DNA of 64,000 bases from Gottfriedia acidiceleris (GTDB taxonomy: Bacteria; Bacillota; Bacilli; Bacillales; Bacillaceae_G). The notes beneath the pieces were generated by a model. The model worked only from the letters and a program-made list of their open reading frames with translations, was not told the DNA's origin and did no database searches. The stretch's first letter is position 1, and the number at the start of each line of letters is the position of its first letter. Positions 1 through 8,078 of this stretch are shown piece by piece. The stretch spans positions 372,001 through 436,000 of the forward strand of contig NZ_NESS01000001.1 of the NCBI RefSeq assembly GCF_002128425.1, in the 5' to 3' direction. The position numbers and the translations under genes were made by a program.

Positions 1-65
1 ACTCTCTTCTTTAGGTAATAAAATGATACAGGTAACTGTGTTGTCCTAAGGGGGAGAGTTTTCTG

Positions 66-317
66 ATGAAAATAACGAACAGTAGAGTATTACGAGCAAG
101 TATTAAGCGTATTCTCATCACTATCGCTTTAATCATCACATTAGTTTTAATAGTTGGCTTTCTAACAATCAGTTATGTTGTTGGCAGTTCAATGGTAGAG
201 GCAAAGGGAAAACCAATTAACTACCCTCAAAAAGTATCAACTCTCCTACTATTAAAATTCGATTCATTGAAGAAAAATAAAGAATCAAATCATGAAGTAC
301 ATAAAAAGTTGAATTAA
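66..317 (+). CDS. small single-span membrane protein, unknown
   Basis: This 83-residue protein starts at an ATG with a good Shine-Dalgarno (AAGGGGGAG) a few bases upstream. Residues about 10-40 are basic and then strongly hydrophobic (RILITIALIITLVLIVGF), which fits one membrane anchor or an uncleaved signal. A polar, lysine-rich tail of about 40 residues follows. I do not recognise the family. The N-terminal layout resembles the start of some membrane-anchored hydrolases, so it could also be the remnant of a longer gene, but no catalytic motif remains and the frame ends cleanly at TAA. The gene lies alone at the left edge and converges on the CBS protein gene. Confidence 0.55.
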   Translation: MKITNSRVLRASIKRILITIALIITLVLIVGFLTISYVVGSSMVEAKGKPINYPQKVSTLLLLKFDSLKKNKESNHEVHKKLN

Positions 318-391
318 GGGTTTAACGCGTCCAAGTTTGTTAAACTGGCATCAAAAATAAAATATAAAAAAAGAGCTTATTGAATAAAAAG

Positions 392-418
392 GCAAGGGAC
401 TATCTATTGATCCCTTGC
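392..418. terminator. bidirectional intrinsic terminator
   Basis: GCAAGGGA at 392-399 pairs with TCCCTTGC at 411-418 around an 11-nt loop. T-rich sequence follows on the plus side and A-rich sequence precedes it. It can end both the gene at 66-317 and the CBS gene on the minus strand. Confidence 0.8.
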
Positions 419-430
419 TCTTCTTTTTAA

Positions 431-1078
431 TCATTTTTGAGTAGCATGACTTGTTGCCACTTCTTCATGCATAATATGAAACTCTTTTTTAATAATATCT
501 TTTTTCAGCTTAATATAATCGTCTTCACTAATTGTTGGTGGTAGCGTAATTAAAATTCTTCGATAAACTGAATCACTATCTAGTGTAATACAGCTTTTCA
601 AACTAGAATATTTATTTACAAGCTTAGCTAATCTTGCTAATGCACCTTCATGTTCCATCGTACTAACAGTTAATGAGTAACCTCCGTCCTTCAGTCCCCA
701 TGCTTCTTCTAATAATTCAAAAACTGTTTTATGTGTTAAAATCCCTACAAATTCATTTAGATCGTTTACAACTGCTAGATATGGAAAACGTTTAATCGCA
801 AAGAATACTTTGAAAAATGGTGAATCCTCAAGTATTGGTGGACATTCTTTGCGAACAAAATCATTTACTGTTTTGCCTTGAAAAGACTCGTTGTCTACTA
901 AATACTCAGCTAGATCAACACGATAAAGATTTCCAACATACTCTTTATCATTTTCGCTTAATACTGGAATACATCGATATTTTGTTTTCTTTAATAGATC
1001 CCATGCAAACTGCGCTTCAGTCGAAACCATACAGTGAACTACATCATGTTTTTTTACGATATTACCTTTAATTCTCAA
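431..1078 (-). CDS. CBS-pair and ACT-like domain protein (c-di-AMP-binding CbpA / AcuB type)
   Basis: A cytosolic regulatory protein of about 215 residues. Two CBS motifs lie at roughly residues 10-130 (MVSTEAQFAWDLLKKTKYRCIPVL, then a second repeat with FPYLAVVNDLNEFVGILTHK). A C-terminal ACT-like segment runs from about residue 145 to 200 (MEHEGALARLAKLVNKY). This CBS-CBS-ACT order is known from AcuB and from the Listeria c-di-AMP receptor CbpA. Which ligand applies here is inference. I prefer the TTG at 1078 (MRIKGNIVKKHD), because AGTAGGG lies about seven bases upstream. The frame is open for six more codons to a TTG at 1096 that lacks an SD. No partner gene is adjacent. Confidence 0.7.
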   Translation of the reverse strand: MRIKGNIVKKHDVVHCMVSTEAQFAWDLLKKTKYRCIPVLSENDKEYVGNLYRVDLAEYLVDNESFQGKTVNDFVRKECPPILEDSPFFKVFFAIKRFPYLAVVNDLNEFVGILTHKTVFELLEEAWGLKDGGYSLTVSTMEHEGALARLAKLVNKYSSLKSCITLDSDSVYRRILITLPPTISEDDYIKLKKDIIKKEFHIMHEEVATSHATQK

Positions 1079-1503
1079 TAATAACCCTACTTTCAAAATT
1101 TATTTTACTAATCAATCTTAATTTTTCTCTTTAAAAAACCCATTTTCTTAAAATAAAAACTCCATCAAGTCGCATGATTTGATTAAAAGCACTGTTAACA
1201 AAAATAGATTCGATTAAAAGCCGCGCTATCCCTAAGATTGAAATTTTGAAAACCTCCTTATTCGTTTCTCAGTGTAGAATCTTTGAAGTTTATTTATGTG
1301 GGAATCTCACGGATCTTAACTTAATAATTAACAATGTCTTTTAAAACGCTCTCGAAGCCTTTCATAATTAATTCGCCCTTTCTCAAAATGTACCTTTTTT
1401 GTTTTATTAACTTATTCTAAATTTTCAAATAATTTTATAATACTATTTAAAGTCAACATTATTTCTATATTTTTATAAGAGAAATTCATTCCGTAATAAT
1501 AAA

Positions 1504-1529
1504 AAAGAAGAGAATTACATCTCTTCTTT
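1504..1529. terminator. intrinsic terminator, duplicate of the one at 2110
   Basis: AAAGAAGAGA at 1504-1513 pairs with TCTCTTCTTT at 1520-1529 over an ATTACA loop. A 29-nt block including this hairpin is repeated exactly at 2107-2135. No gene ends directly at this copy, so it looks like the second half of a duplication around the repeat element at 1530-1750. Confidence 0.6.
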
Positions 1530-1750
1530 CATGCTGATGAAAAAGACCTTTGTCAATTAAGATGGAATTTTATCACTGATAAATAAGTTGCGTATTCTGA
1601 TTTCCACTACAGTGTGCTCGCTTTCAATGGGGCGAGATTCTTTAGCCTCCTCGGCGTGCGCCTGTGGGGTCTTTAGCCTTCCCGCTAATCCCATAGGAGC
1701 CTGGCACCCATTCGTTCCAATCAACTTCTTAATAAAAAAGAATAATCTAA
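1530..1750 (+). repeat. dispersed Bacillaceae-type repeat, copy 1
   Basis: This stretch matches 27230-27450 at a constant offset of 25700 over its core. Positions 1631-1655 and 1661-1697 are identical to 27331-27355 and 27361-27397. It is GC-richer than its surroundings and can fold: GTGC near 1614 with GCAC near 1704, ATGGG 1627-1631 with CCCAT 1690-1694, and an internal GGCG/CGCC hairpin. TCTTTAGCC occurs twice inside it. Similar GC-rich elements are scattered between genes in many Bacillus genomes and are often misannotated as short proteins. Confidence 0.8.
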
Positions 1751-2106
1751 ATGAATTACCCTTTATTAATCTAATTGTAGGTGAAAGATAATAAACGAAT
1801 TTCAAATCATTATAAATATTGAGCCTCAAAAAAGATATTTGTTATAATAATAACGTTAATTATGTTGAATTTTTGCAAGTTAGTTAAAAAAATATATTAT
1901 CAATCAATTGTCTTTCAATAAGGGACGATTAAAAGATTTTATTTAAAAATATTGAAAATTCCATCCAATATCATTAAATGTTCATATTTTTCATATTGAC
2001 TAATTGAATATAACTTACTCATAACATCTTGTAATGTATATCAACCTCACTCATCTTCTTGAACATGAATTTGAAATTAATTAACTAGTTCCGTTTTAAC
2101 CCCATG
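1751..2106. other. AT-rich intergenic stretch
   Basis: Between the repeat and the duplicated terminator I see no supported gene, promoter pair or RNA. The sequence is very AT-rich. A short stretch near 1856-1880 (CGTTAATTATGTTGAA) weakly resembles the sequence behind repeat copy 2 near 27550, so the repeated unit may reach into this region. Confidence 0.4.
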
Positions 2107-2109
2107 AAA

Positions 2110-2135
2110 AAAGAAGAGAATTACATCTCTTCTTT
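2110..2135 (-). terminator. terminator of the LiaI/LiaH-like operon
   Basis: AAAGAAGAGA 2110-2119 and TCTCTTCTTT 2126-2135 form a 10-bp stem with loop ATTACA. On the minus strand a run of T follows, directly after the PspA-family gene. Confidence 0.8.
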
Positions 2136-2146
2136 TTTCGAAATTA

Positions 2147-2788
2147 TTATGCTTCTTGTTTTTCTTTATTTGTCAGTTCTTTTTTTAATAAATCAATTTT
2201 ATAATCAAATGATTGAAGATCAAATTCTGAACGAACTCTTAGCTCTAGATCACGAATTTGTTTTTCAAAGTAGTTGAAGTCAATTGATGGCATTTTACTA
2301 CTTAGTAAATGGTGAGTTTCATTTATTTTTTTTGTTGCGTGAGCCATGTTTTGGCGAGACATTAAGTGATATTTTTTCGTATGAAGCTCTTTTAACTTTT
2401 TTTCAATTTGATTAACTTGCTCATGCATAAAACTAATTTCATCTTCTGTTTTAGCGATTAAAGTAACAAACTTTTCAGCTTGTTCTTTATAAAAAGCAAG
2501 ATCTTCAGTTGCACGTTTAATTAGCTCTTCTGCACCAGCTTCATTTGCAACCTTTAATTGCTCTTCACGTTTTTGCACCATTTGAAGTGCTCCTTCACGT
2601 TCGACCTGGAATTTTGTTCGTAATGAGTAATGTCTTTCAAGTAATCCTCTTACTTTACCTAATTCACTTTCAGATTGTTTAATGAAGTAATTCAATTGTG
2701 AAATTGGATTTTGTTGTTCTTTCTCATCTAATAAACCATGTAAATCCGCTGAGATTTGATTTTTAATACGAGTAAATAAGTTTTTCAT
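2147..2788 (-). CDS. PspA/IM30 family protein (LiaH-like)
   Basis: A 213-residue, almost wholly alpha-helical coiled-coil protein of the phage-shock PspA/IM30/LiaH family. These proteins form large rings or rods at the inner face of the membrane under envelope stress. Residues about 25-150 are heptad-rich (QLNYFIKQSESELGKVRGLLE, then KFVTLIAKTEDEISFMHEQV), and the length suits the family (B. subtilis LiaH and PspA are about 225 residues). The ATG at 2788 lies nine bases from AGGAG; an ATG two codons earlier lies only three bases from it. The gene follows a small LiaI-like membrane protein gene by 15 bases, the same order as liaI-liaH. No LiaRS two-component genes are present nearby. Confidence 0.8.
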   Translation of the reverse strand: MKNLFTRIKNQISADLHGLLDEKEQQNPISQLNYFIKQSESELGKVRGLLERHYSLRTKFQVEREGALQMVQKREEQLKVANEAGAEELIKRATEDLAFYKEQAEKFVTLIAKTEDEISFMHEQVNQIEKKLKELHTKKYHLMSRQNMAHATKKINETHHLLSSKMPSIDFNYFEKQIRDLELRVRSEFDLQSFDYKIDLLKKELTNKEKQEA

Positions 2789-2803
2789 AGTCATACACTC
2801 CTC

Positions 2804-3133
2804 TTATTTTATAGGGTTAAAATTTTCATCATAAATATTAAATTCATCATCTTTAAGTTTTTTTTGATTTTTATAATCTTTATATAGGTAATAAAGCAAA
2901 ATTGCTGCTGCTGCACCTATTAAAGAAGGAAGACCACTTATGGCAATCGATAAACCGATTAAACCAATAATTGTCCAGATGATTTTCATAAAAATTGAAT
3001 CTGTTTTCATAAACTTTTTAAAACTGAAATATGTGATTACTAACCCAAGTGCTAAAGTAATCAAGCCACCTAAATTCGCTAAAGCAACTCCAATTAATAT
3101 TAGTACGAGGATAAAAGTTAAGAACTTCTTCAT
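2804..3133 (-). CDS. LiaI-like small membrane protein
   Basis: A 109-residue hydrophobic protein with about three or four membrane segments (residues 2-22, 24-42, 52-72, 74-90) and a charged C-terminal tail (KDYKNQKKLKDDEF). The layout resembles LiaI, the membrane anchor that recruits LiaH, and the PspA-family gene lies directly downstream. The true start is the ATG at 3133 behind AAAGGAGG. An apparent earlier TTG start at 3154 would overlap the SD itself. The family assignment rests on topology and neighbourhood rather than on a strict motif. Confidence 0.6.
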   Translation of the reverse strand: MKKFLTFILVLILIGVALANLGGLITLALGLVITYFSFKKFMKTDSIFMKIIWTIIGLIGLSIAISGLPSLIGAAAAILLYYLYKDYKNQKKLKDDEFNIYDENFNPIK

Positions 3134-3250
3134 GACCTCGTCGCCTCCTTTCAACTTATACTCCTATCTTATACAAGTTTTTATATTGGAATAATGGCCT
3201 GAGGAATGGTTTTATATCAGACTTAAGAAGTAGAAGAGTAGAATAAACAA

Positions 3251-3289
3251 AAAACCAGATCAATTTGGATATTCCATTGATCTGGTTTT
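3251..3289 (-). terminator. terminator of the polysaccharide deacetylase gene
   Basis: A perfect 14-bp stem: AAAACCAGATCAAT 3251-3264 with ATTGATCTGGTTTT 3276-3289. T-rich sequence follows on the minus strand. Confidence 0.85.
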
Positions 3290-3291
3290 GA

Positions 3292-4044
3292 CTAAAAATT
3301 AGGAAGTTTAACTCCTGCTTTTAATTGTAATAGTTGTGATACAGTAACAAACTGATAGCCTTGCTTTTGAAGAGCCGGAAGAATTTGCTTCAAGGCATCA
3401 ACTGTTTGGCTTCGGTCCCCACCGTGATCATGAAAAAGAATAATATCTCCTTTTTTAGTATCTTTTAATACATTTGATACGATTTTATACACACCAGGAT
3501 TTTGCCAATCGTACGTATCTTGATGCCAGGACCACATAACAGTTAAATAACCGAGTTCATGTACAGTATTAATCGAACGCTCACTGTAATATCCAAATGG
3601 TGGTCTAAATAATACAGGTTCAACATGCGTTGCAGCAATAATCGCATCATGTGTTTTATGCAATTGGTCTCTTATTTGCTCATCAGTTAAATATTGAAGT
3701 CTAGCATGAGTGTATGTATGATTTGCAACTTCATGCCCCTCATTTATTTCTCTCAATGCAACTTCAGGATTTTTCTCAACTCTCTCTCCTACTAAAAAAA
3801 ATGTTGCTTTAGCATTATATTTTTTCAATAAATCTAAAACTGCAGGGGTATATTCATCATTCGGCCCATCATCAAATGTAATTGCTATTACTTTCTCTTT
3901 TACAGGTACCTCCCAAATAGCAGTACCTTGCTTTTCGTAGTAATATCGATTTTTACTTTCAGCTGATGCATTAATAGAACTATAAAAAATAAGTTGGGAA
4001 CTAAAAATAAATAAAAGGATAACTTTTAACTGTTTCAAAGCCAT
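3292..4044 (-). CDS. secreted polysaccharide deacetylase (NodB domain)
   Basis: A 250-residue exported protein with a signal peptide at about residues 1-28 (LLFIFSSQLIFYSSINASA). The NodB domain shows motif 1 TFDDGP near residue 57, the metal-binding motif NHTYTH near 107, RPPFGYY near 148 and a late FHDHGG. The metal Asp and His ligands are all present. The family removes N-acetyl groups from peptidoglycan or chitin-like sugars outside the cell. Which substrate applies cannot be read here; PdaA-like spore-cortex enzymes and vegetative YheN-like enzymes share these motifs. It is a single gene with its own terminator, and AAGGAAGG precedes the ATG. Confidence 0.85.
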   Translation of the reverse strand: MALKQLKVILLFIFSSQLIFYSSINASAESKNRYYYEKQGTAIWEVPVKEKVIAITFDDGPNDEYTPAVLDLLKKYNAKATFFLVGERVEKNPEVALREINEGHEVANHTYTHARLQYLTDEQIRDQLHKTHDAIIAATHVEPVLFRPPFGYYSERSINTVHELGYLTVMWSWHQDTYDWQNPGVYKIVSNVLKDTKKGDIILFHDHGGDRSQTVDALKQILPALQKQGYQFVTVSQLLQLKAGVKLPNF

Positions 4045-4172
4045 GACCTTCCTTTTACACAGAATACTTATATCATGTCTCTAAAATATTCTTTTATGTA
4101 AACTTCTCAACTTTTTAAAAGCACTGTATCTTAACTGAAATTTTTATTCGAATTTAACATACGCACTGAAAA

Positions 4173-5099
4173 TCATTCATTTCTGCTTATTTCATATTCA
4201 TCAAAATCATTCGCTATATATGTATGATCAAAGATTTCACGTGCTTCATTTAATAATTTTGTAGAAGCATCCCCTTGATATCTTGCACTTATATGCGTTA
4301 AATAGAGTGTTTTAATCCTCTCACATTTAGCAACGTTTGCAATTTGAGTACTCGTAGTATGGAAATAATCATATGCATGAGCTGTTTCATCATCTGCAAA
4401 GGTTGATTCATGAATTAATACATCCATACCTCTTGCAAGTAAATTACTTTTATCAGTTATACGAGTATCTCCTGCTATTGCAATTCGTCGACCTTTTTTT
4501 GAAGGACCAATAAAATCCTTACCGTTTAAAATTCTTCCATCATCTAAAGTTACTGTTTTTCCTTCTTTTAGGAATTTATAAACTGGACCTGGTTTTAAGC
4601 CAATTTTCTTTAATTCCTCTACATTCAACTCTCCAGGTAAATCCTTCTCAATAATTTGATAACCAAATGATTGAATTCCGTGTTCAAGTTCTACTGCTTG
4701 AACAATAAATTGATCATCTTCAAAAATTATTCCTTCCGAAGTTTCAACATAATGAATCGGATATTTTAAATAAGTACCACTAATCTTAAAGGAAGTCTCG
4801 ACATATTCCTTTATTCCTTTAGGTCCATAAATGGTTAATAAATCTTCCCCACCTAAAAAAGTTCTACTACTTAATAATCCAGGCAATCCAAAGATATGGT
4901 CACCATGGCAATGTGTAATAAAAATTTTCTCGATTCGTCGTGGCCTAATTGACGTATGTAATATTTGATGCTGTGTTGCTTCACCACAATCGAAAAGCCA
5001 AGTTGCTCCTCTTTCTTCTAAAAGCTGTAATGCAATACTTGTTACATTCCTACCTTTCGATGGCATACCTGCTCCCGTTCCTAAAAATACAAGCTTCAC
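4173..5099 (-). CDS. rnz: ribonuclease Z (tRNA 3' endonuclease)
   Basis: A 308-residue metallo-beta-lactamase-fold nuclease that cuts the 3' trailer from tRNA precursors lacking encoded CCA. The zinc motif [12 protein letters not shown] lies near residue 63. The region of about residues 145-200 contains the segment [10 protein letters not shown]. Further ligands lie in AGDTR and HESTF, and HISARYQG is near the C-terminus. The GTG at 5099 is chosen because GGAGG lies eight bases upstream and the resulting [11 protein letters not shown] start and length match B. subtilis Rnz. An upstream in-frame ATG (5123) would cover the SD. Confidence 0.93.
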   Translation of the reverse strand: MKLVFLGTGAGMPSKGRNVTSIALQLLEERGATWLFDCGEATQHQILHTSIRPRRIEKIFITHCHGDHIFGLPGLLSSRTFLGGEDLLTIYGPKGIKEYVETSFKISGTYLKYPIHYVETSEGIIFEDDQFIVQAVELEHGIQSFGYQIIEKDLPGELNVEELKKIGLKPGPVYKFLKEGKTVTLDDGRILNGKDFIGPSKKGRRIAIAGDTRITDKSNLLARGMDVLIHESTFADDETAHAYDYFHTTSTQIANVAKCERIKTLYLTHISARYQGDASTKLLNEAREIFDHTYIANDFDEYEISRNE

Positions 5100-5247
5100 G
5101 TTTAATGCCTCCATCTTAATCATTTCTAATTGTTACAGTACCACTAGTATATTAAATTGCCAACACTTTAAAGAATGATTTATGAATTGATTGGGAAATT
5201 TACACAATAGAACTTAGTTTTTTAAATATATTATATGGAGGAAAACA

Positions 5248-6363
5248 ATGCGAATACGTTTTTTCCAAATCGCTACAATCTCACTAATAGCTTGCCTTAC
5301 ATTGACCAGCTGTGCTAATCGAAATAATAATATAAGTGCTTCAGAGAAAGAAAAAGAAAATGATTTTAAAATCGGAATTGTTATGGGTAAAACTGAAATA
5401 CACGATAAAGGATTTAACCAAGCAGTTTGGGATGGGATTAAAGAAACAGGAAAAAAACATGGTTGGAAGGAAAATAAAAATTATGTAAAAACGGATGCCC
5501 TAACAGAGAAAGAAGCAAAAAAAGAATTATTGAAGTATTCAAAGAAAAAATATGATTTAACATTTGGTGTAGGCTATTCTTTTCAAAAAGCAATCGCTGA
5601 AGTTGCAAGTAAAGAAAAGAAATCTGACTTTGTCATAATTGACGGGATCGTTGAAAAACCAAATGTCGTAAGTGTTACCTATCGCGAAGAACAATCAGCA
5701 TTCCTCGCTGGTATTGCAGCAGCAATGAACACTAAAACACATAAGATTGGATTTATTGGCGGTACAAAAGATCAATTTATAAAAAGATTTGAATATGGTT
5801 TTAAAGCAGGTGTTATGTCCGTCGATCCAAAAATTAAAGTATTGACGAAATTTGCAAATTCATATAATAAACCTGCAGATGGAAGTAAATTAGCAAAATC
5901 CTTATACAATGATAAAGGTGTAGATATAATTTTCCAAGTAGCAGGAAAAACAGGCTTAGGAGTATTTACTGAAGCTAAAAAATTAAAGAAAAATGGTAAA
6001 AAGGTTTGGGTAATTGGTGTTGACCGGGATCAATATAAACAAGGATTACCGGAAAATGTCACTCTTACGTCAGCGATTAAACGAATTGATAAAGGTGTAG
6101 ATGAAGTAATCACAAAGTCATTAAACGGGAACTTTCAAGGTGGACGCATATTGAGATGGGGCATAAAAGAAAATGGCGTTGATCTTGCAAAAACAGATAA
6201 AAATTTAAATAAAGATACAAAAGAACAAATTGATTTATATAAAGCAAATATAAGAACAGGACATATCGAAGTACCAGAAACAAAAAAAGATTTTGAAAAC
6301 TTCTCTCCTACAAAGCCTGAAAAAGCAGAAATTAAAAAGAAAAAAGTAAAAATTGGTAAATAA
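5248..6363 (+). CDS. BMP-family lipoprotein (Med/PnrA-like substrate-binding protein)
   Basis: A 371-residue surface lipoprotein with lipobox LTSC (cysteine near residue 22). It has the BMP / PnrA periplasmic-binding fold: FKIGIVMGKTEIHDKGFNQAVWDG at the start of the mature part, then FVIIDG, FLAGIAAAMNTKTHKIGFIGG and IIFQVAGKTGLGVF. Relatives bind purine nucleosides for ABC import or, as B. subtilis Med, influence competence. No ABC transporter or comZ gene follows, so a Med-like role is possible but unproven. The C-terminal 40 residues are very lysine-rich. The ATG has GGAGG upstream. It stands alone between rnz (divergent) and a small membrane protein gene. Confidence 0.8.
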   Translation: MRIRFFQIATISLIACLTLTSCANRNNNISASEKEKENDFKIGIVMGKTEIHDKGFNQAVWDGIKETGKKHGWKENKNYVKTDALTEKEAKKELLKYSKKKYDLTFGVGYSFQKAIAEVASKEKKSDFVIIDGIVEKPNVVSVTYREEQSAFLAGIAAAMNTKTHKIGFIGGTKDQFIKRFEYGFKAGVMSVDPKIKVLTKFANSYNKPADGSKLAKSLYNDKGVDIIFQVAGKTGLGVFTEAKKLKKNGKKVWVIGVDRDQYKQGLPENVTLTSAIKRIDKGVDEVITKSLNGNFQGGRILRWGIKENGVDLAKTDKNLNKDTKEQIDLYKANIRTGHIEVPETKKDFENFSPTKPEKAEIKKKKVKIGK

Positions 6364-6435
6364 AAAAATCTTGTCCAATTATATGAATATTCTGCATATA
6401 GTATAGTACCAACAAAAAAAGTTAGGTGTGATACT

Positions 6436-6828
6436 ATGTCAATTCGAGATTTCATATTACTCTTCTATTGTTTTATCATCTTTTTATCTGTACCAATCGG
6501 ATATAAGTATGTTTCAAAGAAAACAAAAGAAACTGGACAATTTTTACCGTTTTTAGTAGTATCGCTTGCCCTTGTTTTAGCAGACGGAATCCTTTCAATT
6601 TTAGTTTGGTCACTATTTACATCACAAATGGACACTTTCATGTATATAGGTGGATTACTTACTGGAATGATTTTCACATCAATCTGTGGACTATTACTGT
6701 TATCTGTTTTACTTTTAAGAAGAAGACATTTTTTAAACTCATTTGTTGATCCAAACACTGCTAGAATCGGAACGAATCCACCACCTAATGATCAATCTAA
6801 CAATGACTTAAATGATTTTAAGGAATAG
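6436..6828 (+). CDS. three-span membrane protein, unknown
   Basis: A 130-residue protein with three predicted membrane helices (about residues 5-25, 37-60 and 67-93). A basic loop RRRHF and a polar Asn/Pro-rich tail follow. AGGTG precedes the ATG. It starts 72 bases behind the BMP lipoprotein gene on the same strand and ends in its own terminator, so the two could be co-transcribed. I do not recognise the family. Confidence 0.65.
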   Translation: MSIRDFILLFYCFIIFLSVPIGYKYVSKKTKETGQFLPFLVVSLALVLADGILSILVWSLFTSQMDTFMYIGGLLTGMIFTSICGLLLLSVLLLRRRHFLNSFVDPNTARIGTNPPPNDQSNNDLNDFKE

Positions 6829-6853
6829 AGCTCTCATGCTCTATTTCTTTTTT
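6824..6853 (+). terminator. intrinsic terminator
   Basis: AATAGAGC 6824-6831 pairs with GCTCTATT 6838-6845, followed by a T-run. The stem includes the stop codon of the membrane protein gene. Confidence 0.8.
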
Positions 6854-6965
6854 ACTTTTTAAATCAGATATTTCCTTAAAAAAGTTTCGTAATTTGAAGC
6901 TAATAAATTGAGATTTAGATCTAATTTTGTTTATACTTTCTTTAATTGATTTAGGAGGTTTCAAA

Positions 6966-7577
6966 ATGAAAGTTACAATTTATTCGGACTATGTATGTCC
7001 GTTTTGTTATTTAGGTAAAAAACCACTTGAGGACGCTCTAAAAGAAGTTGGCGATGTAGAGCTTGAATGGAAACCATTCCAATTAAGACCTGAGGGAACT
7101 GAACCGTTAAGTCCAAATAGTTCATATATTCAACAAGGTTGGAAATTCGGCGTACAACCACTTGCTCAAAAACTTGGTGTTGAGATGATTTTACCGACAA
7201 TGGATCCTCACCCTTCTACTAAAATAGCTCATAGAGGCTTTTTATTCGCAGAAGAAAATGGGAAAGGTTCTGAATATGCTCAAGCAGTTTTAGCAAACTT
7301 TTGGACAGAAGGCAAAGAAATTGGCGATGTAAACGTACTTGCAGATATCGCTGAAAATCTTCGCTTAGACCGTTCTCAGTTCATAGAAGCTGTTTCAAAT
7401 ACAAAGTATGATTCATCAATCCAAAACCCTAATTTTATTAATGCAGTACCTACATTCATAATTGGTGATCAAGTTTTACAAGGAGTTCAAAGTAAAGAAG
7501 CATTTATTCAAGCTTTGAACAACCAAAAACTAGTCGAGCAGTCTTCATTAAGTTGCGACATTGATGGAAACTGTTAA
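6966..7577 (+). CDS. DsbA-family thiol oxidoreductase (FrnE/YwbO-like)
   Basis: A cytosolic protein of 203 residues with a thioredoxin-like fold and the active-site motif CPFC at residues 10-13 (DYVCPFCYLGK). The cis-proline loop is AVPTFIIGD near residue 164. A C-terminal CDIDGNC adds two more cysteines. The FrnE / HCCA-isomerase-like branch acts in disulfide exchange and oxidative-stress tolerance. The ATG at 6966 lies behind TTAGGAGG; an upstream in-frame ATG would put the SD inside the gene. The stretch between the helical insert and the cis-Pro loop seems a few residues shorter than in typical FrnE proteins. It is monocistronic. Confidence 0.82.
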   Translation: MKVTIYSDYVCPFCYLGKKPLEDALKEVGDVELEWKPFQLRPEGTEPLSPNSSYIQQGWKFGVQPLAQKLGVEMILPTMDPHPSTKIAHRGFLFAEENGKGSEYAQAVLANFWTEGKEIGDVNVLADIAENLRLDRSQFIEAVSNTKYDSSIQNPNFINAVPTFIIGDQVLQGVQSKEAFIQALNNQKLVEQSSLSCDIDGNC

Positions 7578-7595
7578 TAATACCTAAACAAAAAG

Positions 7596-7640
7596 GATGT
7601 CCTGTATGTCGAATTACTGACTTTTAGGACATCTTTTTTT
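7596..7640 (+). terminator. intrinsic terminator
   Basis: GATGTCCT 7596-7603 pairs with AGGACATC 7626-7633, followed by seven T. Confidence 0.8.
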
Positions 7641-7688
7641 CTTGTAAGTTTTCAATTTGTTCTCAATAAAGAACATTTACCCAACAAA

Positions 7689-7853
7689 TTAATTCTTAAC
7701 TTCTTTAACTTGGTTCCAATCGATTACAAACGGATTACCAGCTAAATTTTTTCTTACTTCATTATCCATACTCAGTTGATTATTTATTACTTCTGATTGA
7801 ATTATTTTTTCTCCATCCGCACTTCCATCATAATACAACGGTTTCTTCTCCAT
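7689..7853 (-). CDS. small soluble protein, unknown
   Basis: A 54-residue polar protein (MEKKPLYYDGSADGEKIIQSEV...). The ATG at 7853 has GGAGG seven bases upstream; an ATG eight codons earlier has no SD. There is no signal, membrane segment or recognisable domain. It is divergent from the Gfo/Idh/MocA gene, with about 200 AT-rich bases between them. I cannot name it. Confidence 0.5.
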   Translation of the reverse strand: MEKKPLYYDGSADGEKIIQSEVINNQLSMDNEVRKNLAGNPFVIDWNQVKEVKN

Positions 7854-8078
7854 GATGTCACCTCCATTATTTATCAAAAGATTGTATTCGCTTTCTAACT
7901 AGCAAATTCCTCTATATATTTGGAAAATCACATATCTTTTTACTCAATTTTTATTTTTTATAAGCATTTTGTAATACTTAAAATTAAAAAGTCTATGAAA
8001 CTCGTATCTCTTTCTTTAATATTTTAATTTTTCTTACTATAATTACAATATAAATCTATTTCGAAAGGTGTTTTTCCC

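Noticed and set aside
1557-1829. Reading frames on both strands across repeat copy 1, and the similar frame at 27261-27443
   Set aside because: The plus-strand frames of both copies look alike as protein (both contain RDSLASSA and GVFSLPANPIGAWHPF), but the differences between copies mostly change amino acids, there are no SD sequences, and the conservation follows the DNA repeat rather than codons.
6135-6455. Long minus-strand frame opposite the BMP lipoprotein gene
   Set aside because: It is an antisense shadow: the plus-strand protein has a lipobox, domain motifs and SD, whereas this has none.
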